Source of the DNA: Pararge aegeria
Lineage: Eukaryota > Arthropoda > Insecta > Lepidoptera > Nymphalidae
Direction of reading: 5' to 3'
NCBI RefSeq assembly: GCF_905163445.1
Contig: NC_053180.1
Coordinates: 19,706,701 to 19,770,700, forward strand
DNA length: 64,000 nucleotides
The notes below the pieces were generated by a model. That model was not told the DNA's origin. It was given only the letters and a program-made list of their open reading frames with translations, and ran no database searches. Positions 24,298 to 36,497 of the stretch are shown here, one piece after another (positions within the stretch are counted from its first letter, which is position 1; each line of letters starts with the position of its first letter). The position numbers and the translations under genes are program-made.

Positions 24298-24588
24298 TAA
24301 ACTCATTACCGAACGACTACAGGACTCGCGTTTTCTCCCACAATGAGAAGGGGATAAGGCCGTAGTCCACCACGCTGGCCAAATGCGAATTGGTGGACTC
24401 TACACGCCTTTGAGATCATTATGGAGAACTCTCTGGTATGCAGGTTTCCTCACTTTGTTTTCGTTTACCTTTGAAGCAATCATTTGCTTAAAACGCACGT
24501 AACTTAAAAAAGTTAGAGGTGCTTGGATTCAAACTCAGCCCGCTGAAAGTTAAGTCGAGGTCTTACCCACTCGGTTATAACCGCTTTG
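24298..24588 (-). mobile_element. SINE family 1, inverted
   Basis: From AACTCATTACCGAACGACTA to CCCACTCGGTTATAACCGCT, the complement of the 37141 copy with moderate divergence. Confidence 0.75.
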
Positions 24589-25094
24589 CTATACTTTAAA
24601 AGTTCACTTTTCAGCCTAAATAACGTAATTTTTATTACAGCTGCAGATAACAATGGAAGCTAGACTTAAGGTAAGCCAAAGATATTACATTAGAAATTCC
24701 AAGCGGTGAATTTATTCTGGACCTACTGCATAACCTGCTTTAACAAAAAATCCGCATCCTAGGCTCTTTTGGTAATAATATTATTGCAGCTATTTCTATT
24801 TAAATGAACTGTTAACTCTGTCACTCGGCGGTACAAGAAGCTTATGTTACTTTGGGAATTAAAACAGTTTCATAAAAGCTCTTTGTCAAAGGAACAACAA
24901 AAGCTTATAAAATAAGTTTGAAGCTTTTTAACTAAAAAGGCTAGTTTTACCCAAATAACAGCCCTGAAAGCAGCAACTTCTCAAGTTTTCGAGTTTTGCG
25001 TGGAAAGTTTAAATGGATGCCGCAAAGAAATTACATGTTTTAATGTTGTTTTAAGATTACTACTGGCTACGCGTTTAAAAACTTAAAGTGGAAC

Positions 25095-25220
25095 ACATCA
25101 CCGTCATCATCATTATATCAACCTATTACCGACCGACTACAGAGCAAGGGTCTCCAACAATGAGAAGGGATTAAGGCTGTAAACCACCGCGCCGGCACAG
25201 TGCGGATTGGTGGACTCCAC
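25095..25220 (-). mobile_element. SINE family 1 tail fragment, inverted
   Basis: CATCATCATTATATCAACCT and GCCGGCACAGTGCGGATTGG. Similar inverted tail fragments: 28262..28420, 41015..41215 and 51277..51375. Confidence 0.6.
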
Positions 25221-25435
25221 ACACAAAGAGGGTACATAGTCAAAGATCTGTTTGGTGTGGAGTATAATGGTTGAAGAAATTATAAATTACACCGTTCAGA
25301 TTCTCCTGCTTTTCGCAGAGTATAGCAAATTAAGCTGAATTTCCTTTAAGGTATTTTTGAACCCACTCCGCTTCAAAATGTAATCAGTAGAAGTTTTTAA
25401 AGATTTTAAACTAAGATATTCGTGGTTAATCAACA

Positions 25436-25588
25436 TTTCTTAAGTACAGTTCAATGGATACATACCACGATAATATTTTGGATTTGTCGATATTTCGACC
25501 CAGTTGCATGGATCGCGGTCACGACGGGACCAAACGGGGAATCCAAAATATTATCGTTATATGTACCCGTTGAACTATACTTAAGAAA
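25436..25588. mobile_element. MITE with 49-bp terminal inverted repeats
   Basis: Arms 25436..25484 and 25540..25588 begin TTTCTTAAGTA and pair at 44 of 49 positions. The 55-bp centre contains GTCGATATTTCGACCCAGTT. Total 153 bp, no ORF. No convincing target duplication, so the superfamily is undetermined. Confidence 0.75.
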
Positions 25589-26009
25589 CAGTGGAAGTTA
25601 AATGGGAAATAAAGAAAAATATTATTTATTTTAACAAACTGGAACCAGGAACATGAAAAACGCGTGTTATCTTTTCGCGTATTTCATTTTGTAACATATA
25701 AATCACATATGGCGTAAACAAAAATAAATTATTTAAATTCATACCATGATCAATCTCATCTTAATAAGCAAATGTAAATAAAAAAGGATTTCCATTTCAA
25801 AGAGCATAACAATGCTTTTATAAACGTACAGTGTTACGATGTTCACAAGATTACATTCCACCCCTTACTCACATTCATGATATTAATATCGTCGACCCAA
25901 TGACATCGATGAATATGGATGAAGCGGTAACCAGAATAAAAATATATTTTCTAAATATAATAACCTGCTACTTGTTATTTATAGCGGTGATAGCCTAGTT
26001 GGTGTACAA

Positions 26010-26346
26010 AGTTTATATAAAACGTAAGCTTACAGAAAAATCCTATTATAATATTAAGGATTACTTAAACGATAAAAAAGCTTGGGTGTGAATTGCTCTA
26101 CCTTCATAGCTTAATATAAATTTACTGTGAGATGGTGATAACAAAAAAAAATTAACCCTGCTAAGGTTGTTGTGGGCTCTTCTTAGACCAGGGCGCGTTT
26201 GGAACCCTCGTAGCTTTAGGTTTAAGTTGTTGAATGAAGTTATCACCATACCCTTACAATTATGTCAATATATAATATGTAAGAACGCTTCATAAATGCC
26301 TGTGATAGGCGTACATAAATAAATTTTGAATTTGAATTTGAATTTG
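26010..26346 (+). mobile_element. LINE 3' end, TTGAAT-tailed family
   Basis: Same family as 17850, with the variant 3' end AACGCTTCATAAATGCCTG and a clean TTTGAATTTGAATTTGAATT tail at 26319..26346. 5'-truncated. Confidence 0.75.
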
Positions 26347-26775
26347 ACCACCGACACGCACACACTTACTTTTAGGCCTAGTTTATAAGCACTTTTGAAA
26401 CGACAAGTCAGTCTGTTTGTAGTGACTCTACCACCGTTTCGGAAGACAGATTCCACTGAGAAGAGCCGGCAAGAAACTCAGCAAATTGCTCTTTTGCGAC
26501 ATAATTTTATAATTTAACAATCTATAGAATATTTGTGTTTTGCGAGAGATGAGAGCGGAGTGGACCACTTTCAAGCAGCCTTGTCGTTAAGGTATTCATC
26601 TACCGTGTAGTAACCACGATTTGTTAAATGTGTTTTAATATATTGTTTAAACTTAGGTAAAGGTAGATCTAATATTACCTTCGGTATCATGTTATAAAAG
26701 CATATATAGGGATGGGTCCTACAAAGGATTTCTGTACTTTTCTCAGACGATATACTAATTTATGTCCGTTTCTAG
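26347..26775 (-). mobile_element. LINE 3' end, same family as 45530
   Basis: Close relative of the copy at 2224: same ORF2 C-terminal stretch, same 3' UTR (GTCAGTCTGTTTGTAGTGAC), 5'-truncated near 26775. It lies tail-to-tail with a plus-strand LINE whose TTGAAT tail ends at 26346. Confidence 0.8.
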
Positions 26776-26835
26776 TAATTATGATGATGATGACTTGTTA
26801 TTTAAAAGATTAGTTATTGTTTCCCACGTCTTTAG

Positions 26836-27174
26836 ACAGACAAATTGCTCCCAAGAAATTTGTAAAAAACCTTAGCAAACGCGTTTAAAGTAGGTTGGGT
26901 TGGGAAAAAGCTAGTAAATAAATAATACAAATTTGTTTTGAGTTGACCAAACTGTCTACAACATCCTATAAAATTTATTTTTGGCATAGAGTCAGTTTAA
27001 TGTACGGAAAATAGCATAGGCTACTTTTTATCTCAGACAAATGACTCCCAAGAAATTTCTAAAAAACCTTAGTAGACGCGGATAAAGAACTGGGAAACAG
27101 CTAGTAAATAAATAATACAAATTTGATTTGAGTTGACCAAACTTTCTACAACATCGTACAGCATCCTATAAAAA
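26836..27174. repeat. Diverged tandem duplication containing a Helitron end
   Basis: Copies 26836..26972 and 27034..27174 share CCCAAGAAATTT, AAAAAACCTTAG, CAGCTAGTAAATAAATAATA (or its AAAGCTAG variant), GAGTTGACCAAACT and TCTACAACATC. Offset about 197 bp. Confidence 0.6.
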
Positions 27175-27734
27175 TGAGTTAAACAATGGCTGAGCCAAGA
27201 GTTAGTTCCCAAACGCCCCGAATTCAGCATTTCGTAATACAAATAGAATCTCGCTGAAAATCGTTTCGTACTGTTGTAGTCCGACCACATTTGCAGTTAC
27301 GTGGCCCGTTAACAGCTTTGTGAAATTGTTGAATAGGTCAATGTAGAAAATATTGTTTGTTCATAGGTTTTATATAGAGTATCGGTATGAACGCGGAAAA
27401 AATGACTAAGTACTTACTTATAACTTGGTTTTACCAATCCCGTAGGAACCTTCAGTTTTTCTGAGCTAAAAAGTAGCCTACATTCCAGGTCTCCGTTCTT
27501 TACTCAAGATTACTATTACCAAAAATCAAGATGATTGGTTGCATTGTCAAAATGTGAAGGAAGGACAAACAAACAAACAAATACACTTTAGTATGTATAA
27601 TATGAGTAAGGATTTCACAGTTGTTCCTTTCCATTTTTATTTAATAGTGCAAAGACTGTAAAACTCGAATCCAAAATGCATGTAAAGAGCTTGCAGTAAC
27701 TACATCCGATAAAACTAAAGCTATAAAGGTTTTT

Positions 27735-28005
27735 TTGTTTTTTTATGTTTATAGACGAGCGCTTGACGGCAATCACACCTGATGGTAAAAGTGATGATGC
27801 AGCCTAAGGTGTAGCGCCCTTGCCTAGATTCCTATGCACTCTTGATTTTAAGGTACTCATATTGTAGGGACTGGGAAAAATGGAAGCTGGCAGGGCATTC
27901 CAGATCCTTGCGGTGCGAATCAGAAACGAATATGCAAAGCGCTTCGTCCGCCTCCGCTGTGTATCAACCAGGATGCAGAACGTTCCAAATTTGCCCTGAT
28001 AAATA
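27735..28005 (-). pseudogene. LINE ORF2 C-terminus, second copy
   Basis: Aligns with 52190..52440: TATAGACGAGCGCTTGACGG, CACACCTGATGGTAAAAGTG, GGAAGCTGGCAGGGCATTCC. Frames are broken. A shorter plus-strand piece (TGCAGTCAAGCGCTCGTCTA) is at 30784..30825. Confidence 0.75.
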
Positions 28006-28811
28006 ATTGTTTAGTCAACAATTATTAAGTCCAAGCAATTATTCAAATCAACATCTTCTCAGAATGCTCCGGTGCTGAAGACTGTTCAGTGTGGAGTATG
28101 GAGATGAAATAAATTATTATATAAGTTACACTCTATACAGATTTCGCGCAATATAACAAATGACAGTATCTCCTGCTTCTCCAATCCAATATTCGAGGGT
28201 TTACTTAAAGTTTAACAAAAAAAAAGATAAAGCTAAAGTAATTCTATTTTTACAAGAGAGTTTATCATCATCGTACATCGTACCAGCCCACTAAGGGGCA
28301 CGGATCTCCCCTCCAGCTGTCTACCAATTCAGTAGTCCACCAAGCTGACTTAGTGCGGATTGGTAGACTTCACACGCAACTGAAAACTTTATGGAGGCTC
28401 AGGCATGCAGGTTGCCTAAAAGAGTTTTTAAATGATTGAAAATGGATTTACACCAAGAAGCCTTTAGATTAAAAATGTTTAATTAATTATAATATAATTA
28501 TAAGCAACTTTAGATTAAAGACGTTAGCTAGATTCCACAGCTAACTTACAAAAATACATCGTCTTTTATACAAGACCAATCAACTGTTCCCTACCTATCT
28601 ACAAATGTTCGTACAAAGTTTGCGGATCACTGAAGTTTCAGAGTTAAGGCGAGCTGGAATTAATTGATCTAGGAAATGGAAAAAAAACCTGGGTAACTTT
28701 CAGACTAATCTCCGCCGAGAGCAGTGATTAAATATTGCAATTCTTCAATGTAAGCTACTGCTTTTATCTGGATGTACGCAAGATTCTGGATACAGTAGTT
28801 TGTAAAGACCC

Positions 28812-28910
28812 GACTAGTTCTTTGGTCTAATGGTTAGCATGATCGTGATTGAGTTCTATTCCTGAGTCGGCCCAGAGTTTCTACGGTGGATTTTGAGATC
28901 ATCGGTTTAT
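28812..28910 (+). mobile_element. tRNA-like SINE head (family 4)
   Basis: TCTTTGGTCTAATGGTTAGC, ATGATCGTGATTGAGTTCTA: a tRNA-like promoter region with no clear body. Related heads: 4885..4990 (plus, GTTAGCTTGTTTG), 17405..17490 and 20350..20435 (both inverted). Confidence 0.5.
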
Positions 28911-29831
28911 ACCCCGTGTCTCTGAGAGCACGTCAAGACGCCGAACCCGTACGTAGATACCGAATCCCTTTTGGAGCGGCATGGTGGGTTAATACGATGA
29001 AACCCTAGGAGTAAGAGGCACGTGCTCCGCTCCTTATTTCTAGGAGTAAGACGGCGTATAATCCACTCTGATTTTAATAGGCTGATGATGTTAAGAAATT
29101 CAGTCTGAATTTTTCTTAGATCTTTCAAATGCCCGTTAGCTTTTAACTGTAATCTGAGCCTGATGATATTATGCCAAAAGATGATACACTCAAAGAAGGT
29201 AGCGGGTTAACCTTAGGGGTACGAGAGTCGTATTAAACATCATTGATTGCATCATTGCTCTCATTCCTATCTTACAACCTAGCTTTCCGACCTAGGTTGG
29301 ATTTTGAGAATTTCAAGTGACATCTTCCAACCTCTTTCAGGTTTGATAGTGCGACTGCATTATCTTAATTATTTTTGGTGTTTTTCTGCAATCAATGAAA
29401 ACTAATTTGGGCACTCAGTCAAAAGGACATAAGGAAGAAGGAGGGTAAAGGAATTAGTTATTCCAGGAACACAAAAGCATCCTACGGGATTTTTAAAAAA
29501 ATCCGTAATGAACAATCATAGAACGTGGGTAACAGCTAGTATGAACTAAAATGTTAACTGTATATGAAATTCATTAAAGTGATCTATGTCCAGCGTGCTA
29601 TAATACTTTTCTTACCCTCATTTATAACTAAGCGAATAAACTTGTAGCAGAGGGCGCCACAATAGCTCGACCGCCGCCATTGTGCAGAAGACACTAAATC
29701 AACGTCAAAAGCATGTGACAACGGGACAAGAACTCGCCTATTTCGAGTACACAAACAATTAAAACGGGAAAGTTCTCGAATGATGACGCTGTGAACAAAA
29801 CCGGATACAGCGATAAAGCAAGCAGAGTTAT

Positions 29832-30055
29832 ACTTGAATTCAAATTCGAAGTCGAAAATTCTTATTCATGTTGGCCTATCACAGGCACTTATGAAGCATT
29901 CATACTTATAATATATTTCTATTATTATGAGACGATGGTGATAGAAACATTCGTTAACTTAAACCTAAAGCTAGGATGGTTCCAAACGCACCCTGTTCTT
30001 AGAAGAGCCCACATCAAACGCAGGCGGTTTTTTTTCTTATCACCATCTCCATCAC
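29832..30055 (-). mobile_element. LINE 3' end fragment
   Basis: Begins with TTGAATTCAAATTCGAAGTC (the inverted tail) and GGCCTATCACAGGCACTTAT, the complement of the 26010 family end. The 196-codon open frame across here runs from this fragment into a SINE and is not a gene. Confidence 0.65.
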
Positions 30056-30064
30056 CAGTCAGTT

Positions 30065-30296
30065 TGACGGACAAGTGGCGCAGGGGGCGGTGGCCCTGCT
30101 TTCTGAGTCCAAGGCTGTGGGTTCGATTCCGACAACTGTTTTTTTTTGTTTTGATGAAAAATAATATTTTTCAGTGTCTGGTTGTTTATCTGTGTATTAT
30201 ATTCATAAAAATATTCATCAGCTATATTTTAATACCCATAACACAAGCTTCGCTTACTTTCCTGCTAGATGGCTATGTGTGTATTGTCGTAATACA
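30065..30296 (+). mobile_element. SINE family 2
   Basis: GACGGACAAGTGGCGCAGGG head and GTGGGTTCGATTCCGACAA box B, with a T-run in place of the normal body start. Ends ATGGCTATGTGTGTATTGTC. Confidence 0.7.
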
Positions 30297-30659
30297 TTAC
30301 AGCCAATTGTATGAACTACAGTATGAAGTTAGAGCAATTCATACCATTTTTTATAATATGTATTATATGTTGTATATGTAACCCCTTGTTATATGTGGGC
30401 CGTTAATATGTTGATATGATGATGATGTATATGTGCCGTGTAGCGACAGCTGGTTGAAATAGAGTTATCACCATCCCTCTTCGTTTCCGAGGGTATCGTA
30501 CGAGGCGACTAAGAGAAAATAACGGAGACCAAGCAGCGGCATCCTCTGCGCTACTACCAGTGGCGTGCATAGAGGCACAGGGTATGCAGATGATATAAAA
30601 TGAAGAAAATCTTCAGTACGAGTTATAAAAAACTTAAGGATAGGCATTGTAAGAGTAAT

Positions 30660-30687
30660 AAAAAAGCCTAACCTTAAGTATTTATAT

Positions 30688-30730
<43 letters not shown>

Positions 30731-30783
30731 CTTAAGGTTAGGCTTTTTTCATACCTGATATATATATACATATATCAGGTATG
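30660..30783. repeat. (TA)n tract in a 21-bp palindrome, plus a second palindrome
   Basis: Arms AAAAAAGCCTAACCTTAAGT(A) 30660..30680 and its exact complement 30729..30749 enclose about 48 bp of nearly pure AT repeat. Directly after, CATACCTGATATA (30750..30762) pairs with TATATCAGGTATG (30771..30783). Confidence 0.85.
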
Positions 30784-30832
30784 ATTGCAGTCAAGCGCTC
30801 GTCTATAAACATAAAAAAATATTTATATACAT

Positions 30833-30976
30833 ATATTTAATGTGTGCGTGTGTATGAAACTGACCTACAAAACGGCTGGACCGATTTGAATGATTTTTTT
30901 AGGTATGCGCCTGGGTGGCACCCTGGATGGTTTAGGTTCACAAATCAGTCCGACAGACGGCGCTGGGGTCTGCTAG
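30833..30976 (+). mobile_element. Short Helitron-like element
   Basis: GTGTGTATGAAACTGACCTA, AACGGCTGGACCGATTTGAA, GGCACCCTGGATGGTTTAGG, terminal CTAG at 30973 with T after. The 5' end is uncertain because of the AT-rich flank. Confidence 0.55.
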
Positions 30977-31771
30977 TAAGATATATATCTTTCATTTTCA
31001 TAATTTCAATGATCAATTTCATTGTAGATTTTGTCCAGTGACACTTTTATTATATTTATTGAATGAAGGACATTTAGGATAAAATATTTTAAGAATAATT
31101 CACTTTTTAACTAACTTCCAATATTCAGATATCCGGAAAAACAGGATCGAGACTGAAAATAGTTTGAAAAGTCATCTTCAGTCTTCAGTTGCTTATATCG
31201 ATTTTATCTTGCTCTGCATGTTTGAATTAAGAATTTTCTAGAAATCATCATTATATAACAGCCTATTAACGTCCCACTTTTAGGCACAGGCCACTTCTTT
31301 CACAGCAAAGAAGTTTTAGACCCGCTATGCTCCTGCAATGCAGGTTGGTAGATTTCCAGACAAATATGCGTCCAAAACTTGTTGCAAAAAATGAATTTTT
31401 AATTCATAACATATCAAAGAGACGTATATATGAATTACGAAACAAATTACTTTTAAAACTGAAAATAAATTGAAAAAGGCTATTAATTTTATCAATTTAT
31501 TTTAATACAAATATAGAGGTTTCCATAAAAAAACTAATTGAAATTGATGCCCATTGTAGTATGAAAAGTGAATTAAAAAATGATAACTAAAATTATATAT
31601 GGCTCTCGTTTTGTATATTTAAAAAAACAAACCGACGGAAAAACATTGCGTACTGAATAATTTAAACGCCCTCTTTTTTATGACGTGTTATTTTTAAAAA
31701 GCGATTGGTCGCGTCTCCTTCCACGTAGATACTCGAGAAATTTTACCAGAAATACTTTGATCCCCTATCTT

Positions 31772-31990
31772 GACGGCCGATTGGCGCAGTGGGCAGCAAC
31801 CCTGCTTTCTGAGTCCAAGGCCGTGGGTTCGATTCCCACAAATGGAAAATGTTTGTGAAATCAACATGAATGTTTTTCAGTGTCTGGGTGTTTATCTGTA
31901 TATTACAAGTATGTATATTATTCATAAAAATATTCATCAGTCATCTCAGTACCCATTACACAAGCTACGCTTAGTTTGTGACTAGATGGC
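31772..31990 (+). mobile_element. tRNA-derived SINE (family 2), full copy
   Basis: Head GACGGCCGATTGGCGCAGTG with box B GTGGGTTCGATTCCCACA; body TGTTTTTCAGTGTCTGGGTG and TTCATAAAAATATTCATCAG; end ACAAGCTACGCTTAGTTTGT. About 220 bp. Confidence 0.8.
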
Positions 31991-32849
31991 GTTTCCTTTA
32001 TTTTTATCATATAGTTTAGGGCCCCCTATAGTGTATTCCTTCATACATCGCATACACGGCATAGTCTAATACGGCATAGGGATGCTATCCCTTAAGTTTC
32101 TGGTCACACGGTTATACTTCTACCCGTAATAAACATATTTCCGATCCTAGGTATGAATATTGCATAAGCCCATCCAAAGTCGTTTACAACGCCCATAATA
32201 TGATGAGCTTGGAGGCGATTCCCTGGACATAGCAATATCCTTTGCTCGCTATAAATAACCGGGTCGCGGTAAATATTATATCGACGGAGCAATCTACTCG
32301 GAACATAACGTTAAGTGTTATTGCCTTTAGGTCGTATACGATTTGGGGTGCGGTGAAAATTATATAATGTGGGAACCGTATGAGGATTGGTGCGTGTTGT
32401 GGAAGCTTATTTTTATATACTTCTTGTAATGAAATATTCCGATCTATTTAAATACGAATACTATAGGCTTTTAAAGATTAAAAATAAAGCGGTTCCTTAC
32501 TTACTTATTTTACTTAATAAAACAAAACTTTACATTTCACAATATCAAATCTAGCCTAGATAAGTACCCATACTCGTAATCGATACCCCAGCTGGATCGT
32601 ACTAAAGCGCTATATAACTCGGCGTCTATGTCGGTAGGGTGGTAACTAGGCGAGGCCGAAGCCTCTCACCAGATTACACCAGAGAATATTCAAACATATG
32701 AAAATTCTAAATTGCCACTGTCGGCGATAAAAACCGCTACATCCAACTGATAATTAAAATGAGTTTTACAAATTCGACTGTTAGTTTCAAAGATTACCAC
32801 GTTCAAACAAACATACAAAATAAAAAGCTCTTCAGCTATATTATTCATC

Positions 32850-33185
32850 ATCAACATCATAATTTCAACCGACTGAAGTCCACTGCTGGACATAGGTCTT
32901 TTGTAAGGAGTTCAAAAATCCACGGTCCTGGGCCGCTTAATTCCAGCGGCTCCCAGCGACTCGTTTGATGACGTCTGTCCACCTCGTTGGGAGTCAAACA
33001 ACAAATTGGAACCCTAACGTCCATCGCTTCTCCGATCTATGTGCTCCACCCATTTCTACTTCAGCTTTGCGACTCACTGAGCTATGTCGGTAACTCTGGT
33101 TCTTCTGCGGATCCCTCATTTCCGATTCGATCACGTAGAGATACTCCCTACATTACTCTCCCAATCACCCGTTGAGTGACTGAGC
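32850..33185 (-). pseudogene. RTE LINE 3' end, inverted
   Basis: The complement of the RTE terminus: CATCATCAACATCAT tail, TCCACTGCTGGACATAGGTC, then GATTCGATCACGTAGAGATA, which is the SLRDQIRNE region read backwards. Heavily mutated. Confidence 0.75.
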
Positions 33186-33639
33186 CTTCTTAAGAAGTCA
33201 TTAGTATATTGTTAGTATACTGATCAAGATTAAAACACCTGGAGGTATATTTGCATAGCTTGAGTCCCTCACATGACTGAAATGTTTTGTTAATGCATCC
33301 GTAGGTGTATATATCAAAATGCTCTCCGGCACTATGCCATAAACACTGGCCGTTAATCAAATGTAATTTTAATTATTTATTCAAATACTATAACTAATTA
33401 AATCAGAATGCTTAGCGCATTGGTTAAAATTCTTATCAATTTAATAAAATTTTTATTTATCCACTTAACAAAGTTATTGTAACAATACATTATGATCTGA
33501 TGAAGATGAATATGATTGACATAAAAAAGCTGCCTAAAGAGTGGCTAAAGAAATAACACCTTTTTACATTTGTAACCTGACAGAAAGTTTTTGAAAAACA
33601 TCACATTCATGTATGTGTTATATATATACTATTTATTTT

Positions 33640-34130
33640 ACAGCGAAAAGTTCTTACATTTTAAAAGTAAAATTTACCGAACTCCCTCGATTTTCACACC
33701 TTGTTTTCGCGTCACGAAATTCGTTTTAATTTCCATTCCACGCTTGTAAATAAACGATATAGAAGTGTGTTGAACTTTTAATTAACACCCCACACCGCGT
33801 TTTGAGTTTGCAGTTTTTCAACCGGGGCGACTCGGCGACTGCAAAACGAGTTTGTTTGGCTAAATATTAATTATCGCCGTGAAATAATTAAGATTCGCTC
33901 AGAATATAATCGAAGCGTAGAATGTATTTAGTGACGCTTCGTCGAACTAGCAATAGAGCTACATCGGGTGCTATAACGTGAGGAATACATAAATTTTCGG
34001 GGGTATATACAGCTCTGAGTCACTCGAGGGGCGGTCGAGCGAACTTTATATTTTTCTACCACTAGCCCTCGAACACGTTGGCCCTACGAGAAACACGTTG
34101 GCTTACGTTACATTTAATTACAAAAAGTAA
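33640..34130. other. Unique, moderately GC-rich non-coding segment; possible regulatory DNA
   Basis: No family repeat, no ORF. Contains CCGGGGCGACTCGGCGACTG, TAATTATCGCCGTGAAATAA and two ACACGTTGGC sites. It lies in the putative long intron of the secreted-protein gene. The function is a guess from its uniqueness. Confidence 0.3.
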
Positions 34131-34149
34131 TATTATTTCCATTCATCAT

Positions 34150-34495
34150 CTGGGGACAAGGATCTAAAGCAAAGAATTAAGGTGGAAGGCGGGTGCCTAG
34201 AGAACGGGTGCAAATGTATAAATACCTCGGAGCTTGGGTAAATGAAGAATGGGACTGTGGTAAAGAAATCCGAACCCGGATTGAAATTTCCCGAGCATTG
34301 AATGAAAAAGGATGGGGAAGGTTTTGTGCAGCCGTAAGCTTTCGATAGAGCTCAGAGTAAGATTACTCCACTCCTACGTCTAGCCGGTAGTTTTATGTTA
34401 TGGTAGTGTAGTATAGTAGTGAAGTTTGGACTCTAAAAGCCGATACTCAGAAAGGAGCTGACGGCTCCAGTAATCGAGAGGCACAAAGAGAGAGA
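34150..34495 (+). pseudogene. RTE-like LINE fragment
   Basis: A frame reads VQMYKYLGAWVNEEWDCGKE then RTRIEISRALNEKG, the conserved YLG block after the RT core; a frameshift follows (LRVRLLHSYV, EVWTLKAD). No tail is present, so it is a fragment truncated at both ends. Confidence 0.7.
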
Positions 34496-34699
34496 GAATG
34501 TTATTTTATAAATATTATGGAAATATTGATCTATTAATATAATATATTTTCAATATATAATTATATATTTCAAATATATTATTATTTGAAAGTAATAGAA
34601 CGGCGGCATCTCTTTCCGGTCGTGTTTCAACTGTATTAGGACACTGACGTATTACCTTCCTAGTTTAATAAGTTAATTTGGTTAGGAGAATATATATTA

Positions 34700-35010
34700 A
34701 AGCGGGGATAGCGCATTGAGTAGGAGCTCGAACACACTTTTAGGGGGCCGAGTTCGAAACTCAGAACGCACCTCTAACTTTTCGAAGCTTTATGCGTTTT
34801 AAGTATTTAAAATATAACTTGCTTCAACGGTGAAGGAAAACATCGTGAGGAAACCTGCATGCCTAAGAGTTCTACATAATGTTCTCAAAAGTGTGTGGAG
34901 CCCACCAATCCGCACTGGGCCAGCGTGGTGGACTACGGCCTTAACCCTTTCTCATTGTGGGTGGAGATCCGTGCCCTGTAGTGGGCCGGTAATGGGCTGA
35001 TATGATGATA
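34700..35010 (+). mobile_element. tRNA-derived SINE (family 1)
   Basis: Head AGCGGGGATAGCGCATTGAG with box-B-like GTTCGAAACTC, body AGGAAAACATCGTGAGGAAA and GCACTGGGCCAGCGTGGTGG, tail GGGCTGATATGATGAT. Full-length copy about 310 bp. Resembles the widespread lepidopteran Metulj-type SINEs (name inferred). Confidence 0.8.
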
Positions 35011-35180
35011 ATCTTGCTAACAGTTTGTATCAAGCGATCAAGCCAACAAGTTGTTTTATTCTTTCACACATATTTCCTATAAGAATTGTATCCAGCAATG
35101 TACCGTAAACGGACCAAGACTGTGGAATTTGAAACTACAAAAGACCTGTCCAGCAATGGATCAATCCACTGGGCGATAAT

Positions 35181-35435
35181 AAATAAATATACAACGACCA
35201 TACACAGATCGTCATCTAGCCCTAAAAGTAAGCGTAGCTTGTGTTATGGGTGCTAAAATGACTAATGAATATTATTATATATAATATACATAAATACTTA
35301 TGATATATACAAGTAAACACCCAAACACTGAAAAACATTCATTTTCATCACACAAACATTTTCCAGTTGTGGGAATCGAACCAAAGGCCTTGGACACAGA
35401 AAGCAGGGTCGCTGCCCACTGCGCCAATCGGCCGT
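35181..35435 (-). mobile_element. SINE family 2, inverted, full copy
   Basis: From AAATAAATATACAACGACCA to TGCGCCAATCGGCCGT, the complete complement of the family including the tRNA-like head. Confidence 0.8.
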
Positions 35436-36193
35436 TAAAATTATGAAGTTTCTTCAAATTATGTGTAGATGTAGGCCGTACCTTTATATTAAATTTAACT
35501 ATCTGCCAATTGGTTACAAAAAACCTTTGCCCTCGTTCTTCGTCCGCGTTTCTTACGGTTTTTATAAATTCCGTGAGAACTGTTGGTTTTCCGAGATAAA
35601 AAGTAGCCTCTCTAATAGTAGTAGTATGTTACTCTCTGTCCTTTCTACTAACTCATTAGAGTGAGTAGAAGGTCAGTTAGTAGAAACCAAATCTATTTTA
35701 TTGGTTGTTTAGTTAAGGCGTGAAGGAAGGACAAACAAACAAACAAACACATTCTAATTTGATAAGAAACGTTGTTTTTATTTTATAAGACTATAGCAGA
35801 GTTTACTTCGAAATATTTTACCGAAAACCAAAAAATAAACGAAGATATAAATTTTCTGGAAAGAATAATTAATGTGTAACAAAAATCTTTTACTTCAGTT
35901 ATTGTTTCCCGAATAAAATCTATAACTTTAAAATAATTTGTCGACTCGTTATAAACCGCTTGAACTGCGACTTGCAGTCACAATTTAAGCAATTTTTGAA
36001 GTTTGAATTGCAGGCACCCTGCCAAAAGCGTCCTGCCCAAGTTTGAGAAATAGAATCAAGAGATAAGTGTATTTTTCTTCGAAACATTCGTTCCTAATCG
36101 CCGAGAAATCTGCAATGGTTCAACAAAAGCTCTCGTTATTTTTGTAGATTTATAATAGGGATAGGCATATTAAAACACAGTTTTTTTTTAACC

Positions 36194-36259
36194 CTAAGAT
36201 GGTAACGGGCTAACCTGTTAGGCCATACTCCCAAACAGGTTAGCCCGTTACCATCTTAG
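36194..36259. repeat. Perfect palindrome, 26-bp arms
   Basis: Arms 36194..36219 and 36234..36259; the arm TAAGATGGTAACGGGCTAAC is the middle of SINE family 3. Loop 14 nt. Confidence 0.92.
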
Positions 36260-36272
36260 TCTTCATCGTCAC

Positions 36273-36497
36273 TATTGGATAGACGCAGACGTTACTTTGC
36301 GGAAATCGATAATATATTATAAAAATTAAGCTTAATTTGCTATACTCCGCGAACAGCAGTAGAATCTGTATGGTGTACGTATACTCCACACCAAACAGAT
36401 CCTCGGCAATGTACCCTCTACCCAAGTTTCGCTCCGAAACCGGAGCATCCTCAGGAGATGATTGACTTTACAATGAATAATTGTTAAGTCAACCACC
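36273..36497 (-). repeat. Family H copy with clear terminal hairpin
   Basis: TATTGGATAGACGCAGACGT start; hairpin TTGACTTTACAAT-GAATA-ATTGTTAAGTCAA at 36464..36494 (one mismatch in 13 bp). Confidence 0.75.

Noticed and set aside
29791..30381. 196-codon open frame on the plus strand
   Set aside because: It runs through an inverted LINE 3' end and a family 2 SINE; no domain, and the translation follows the repeats.
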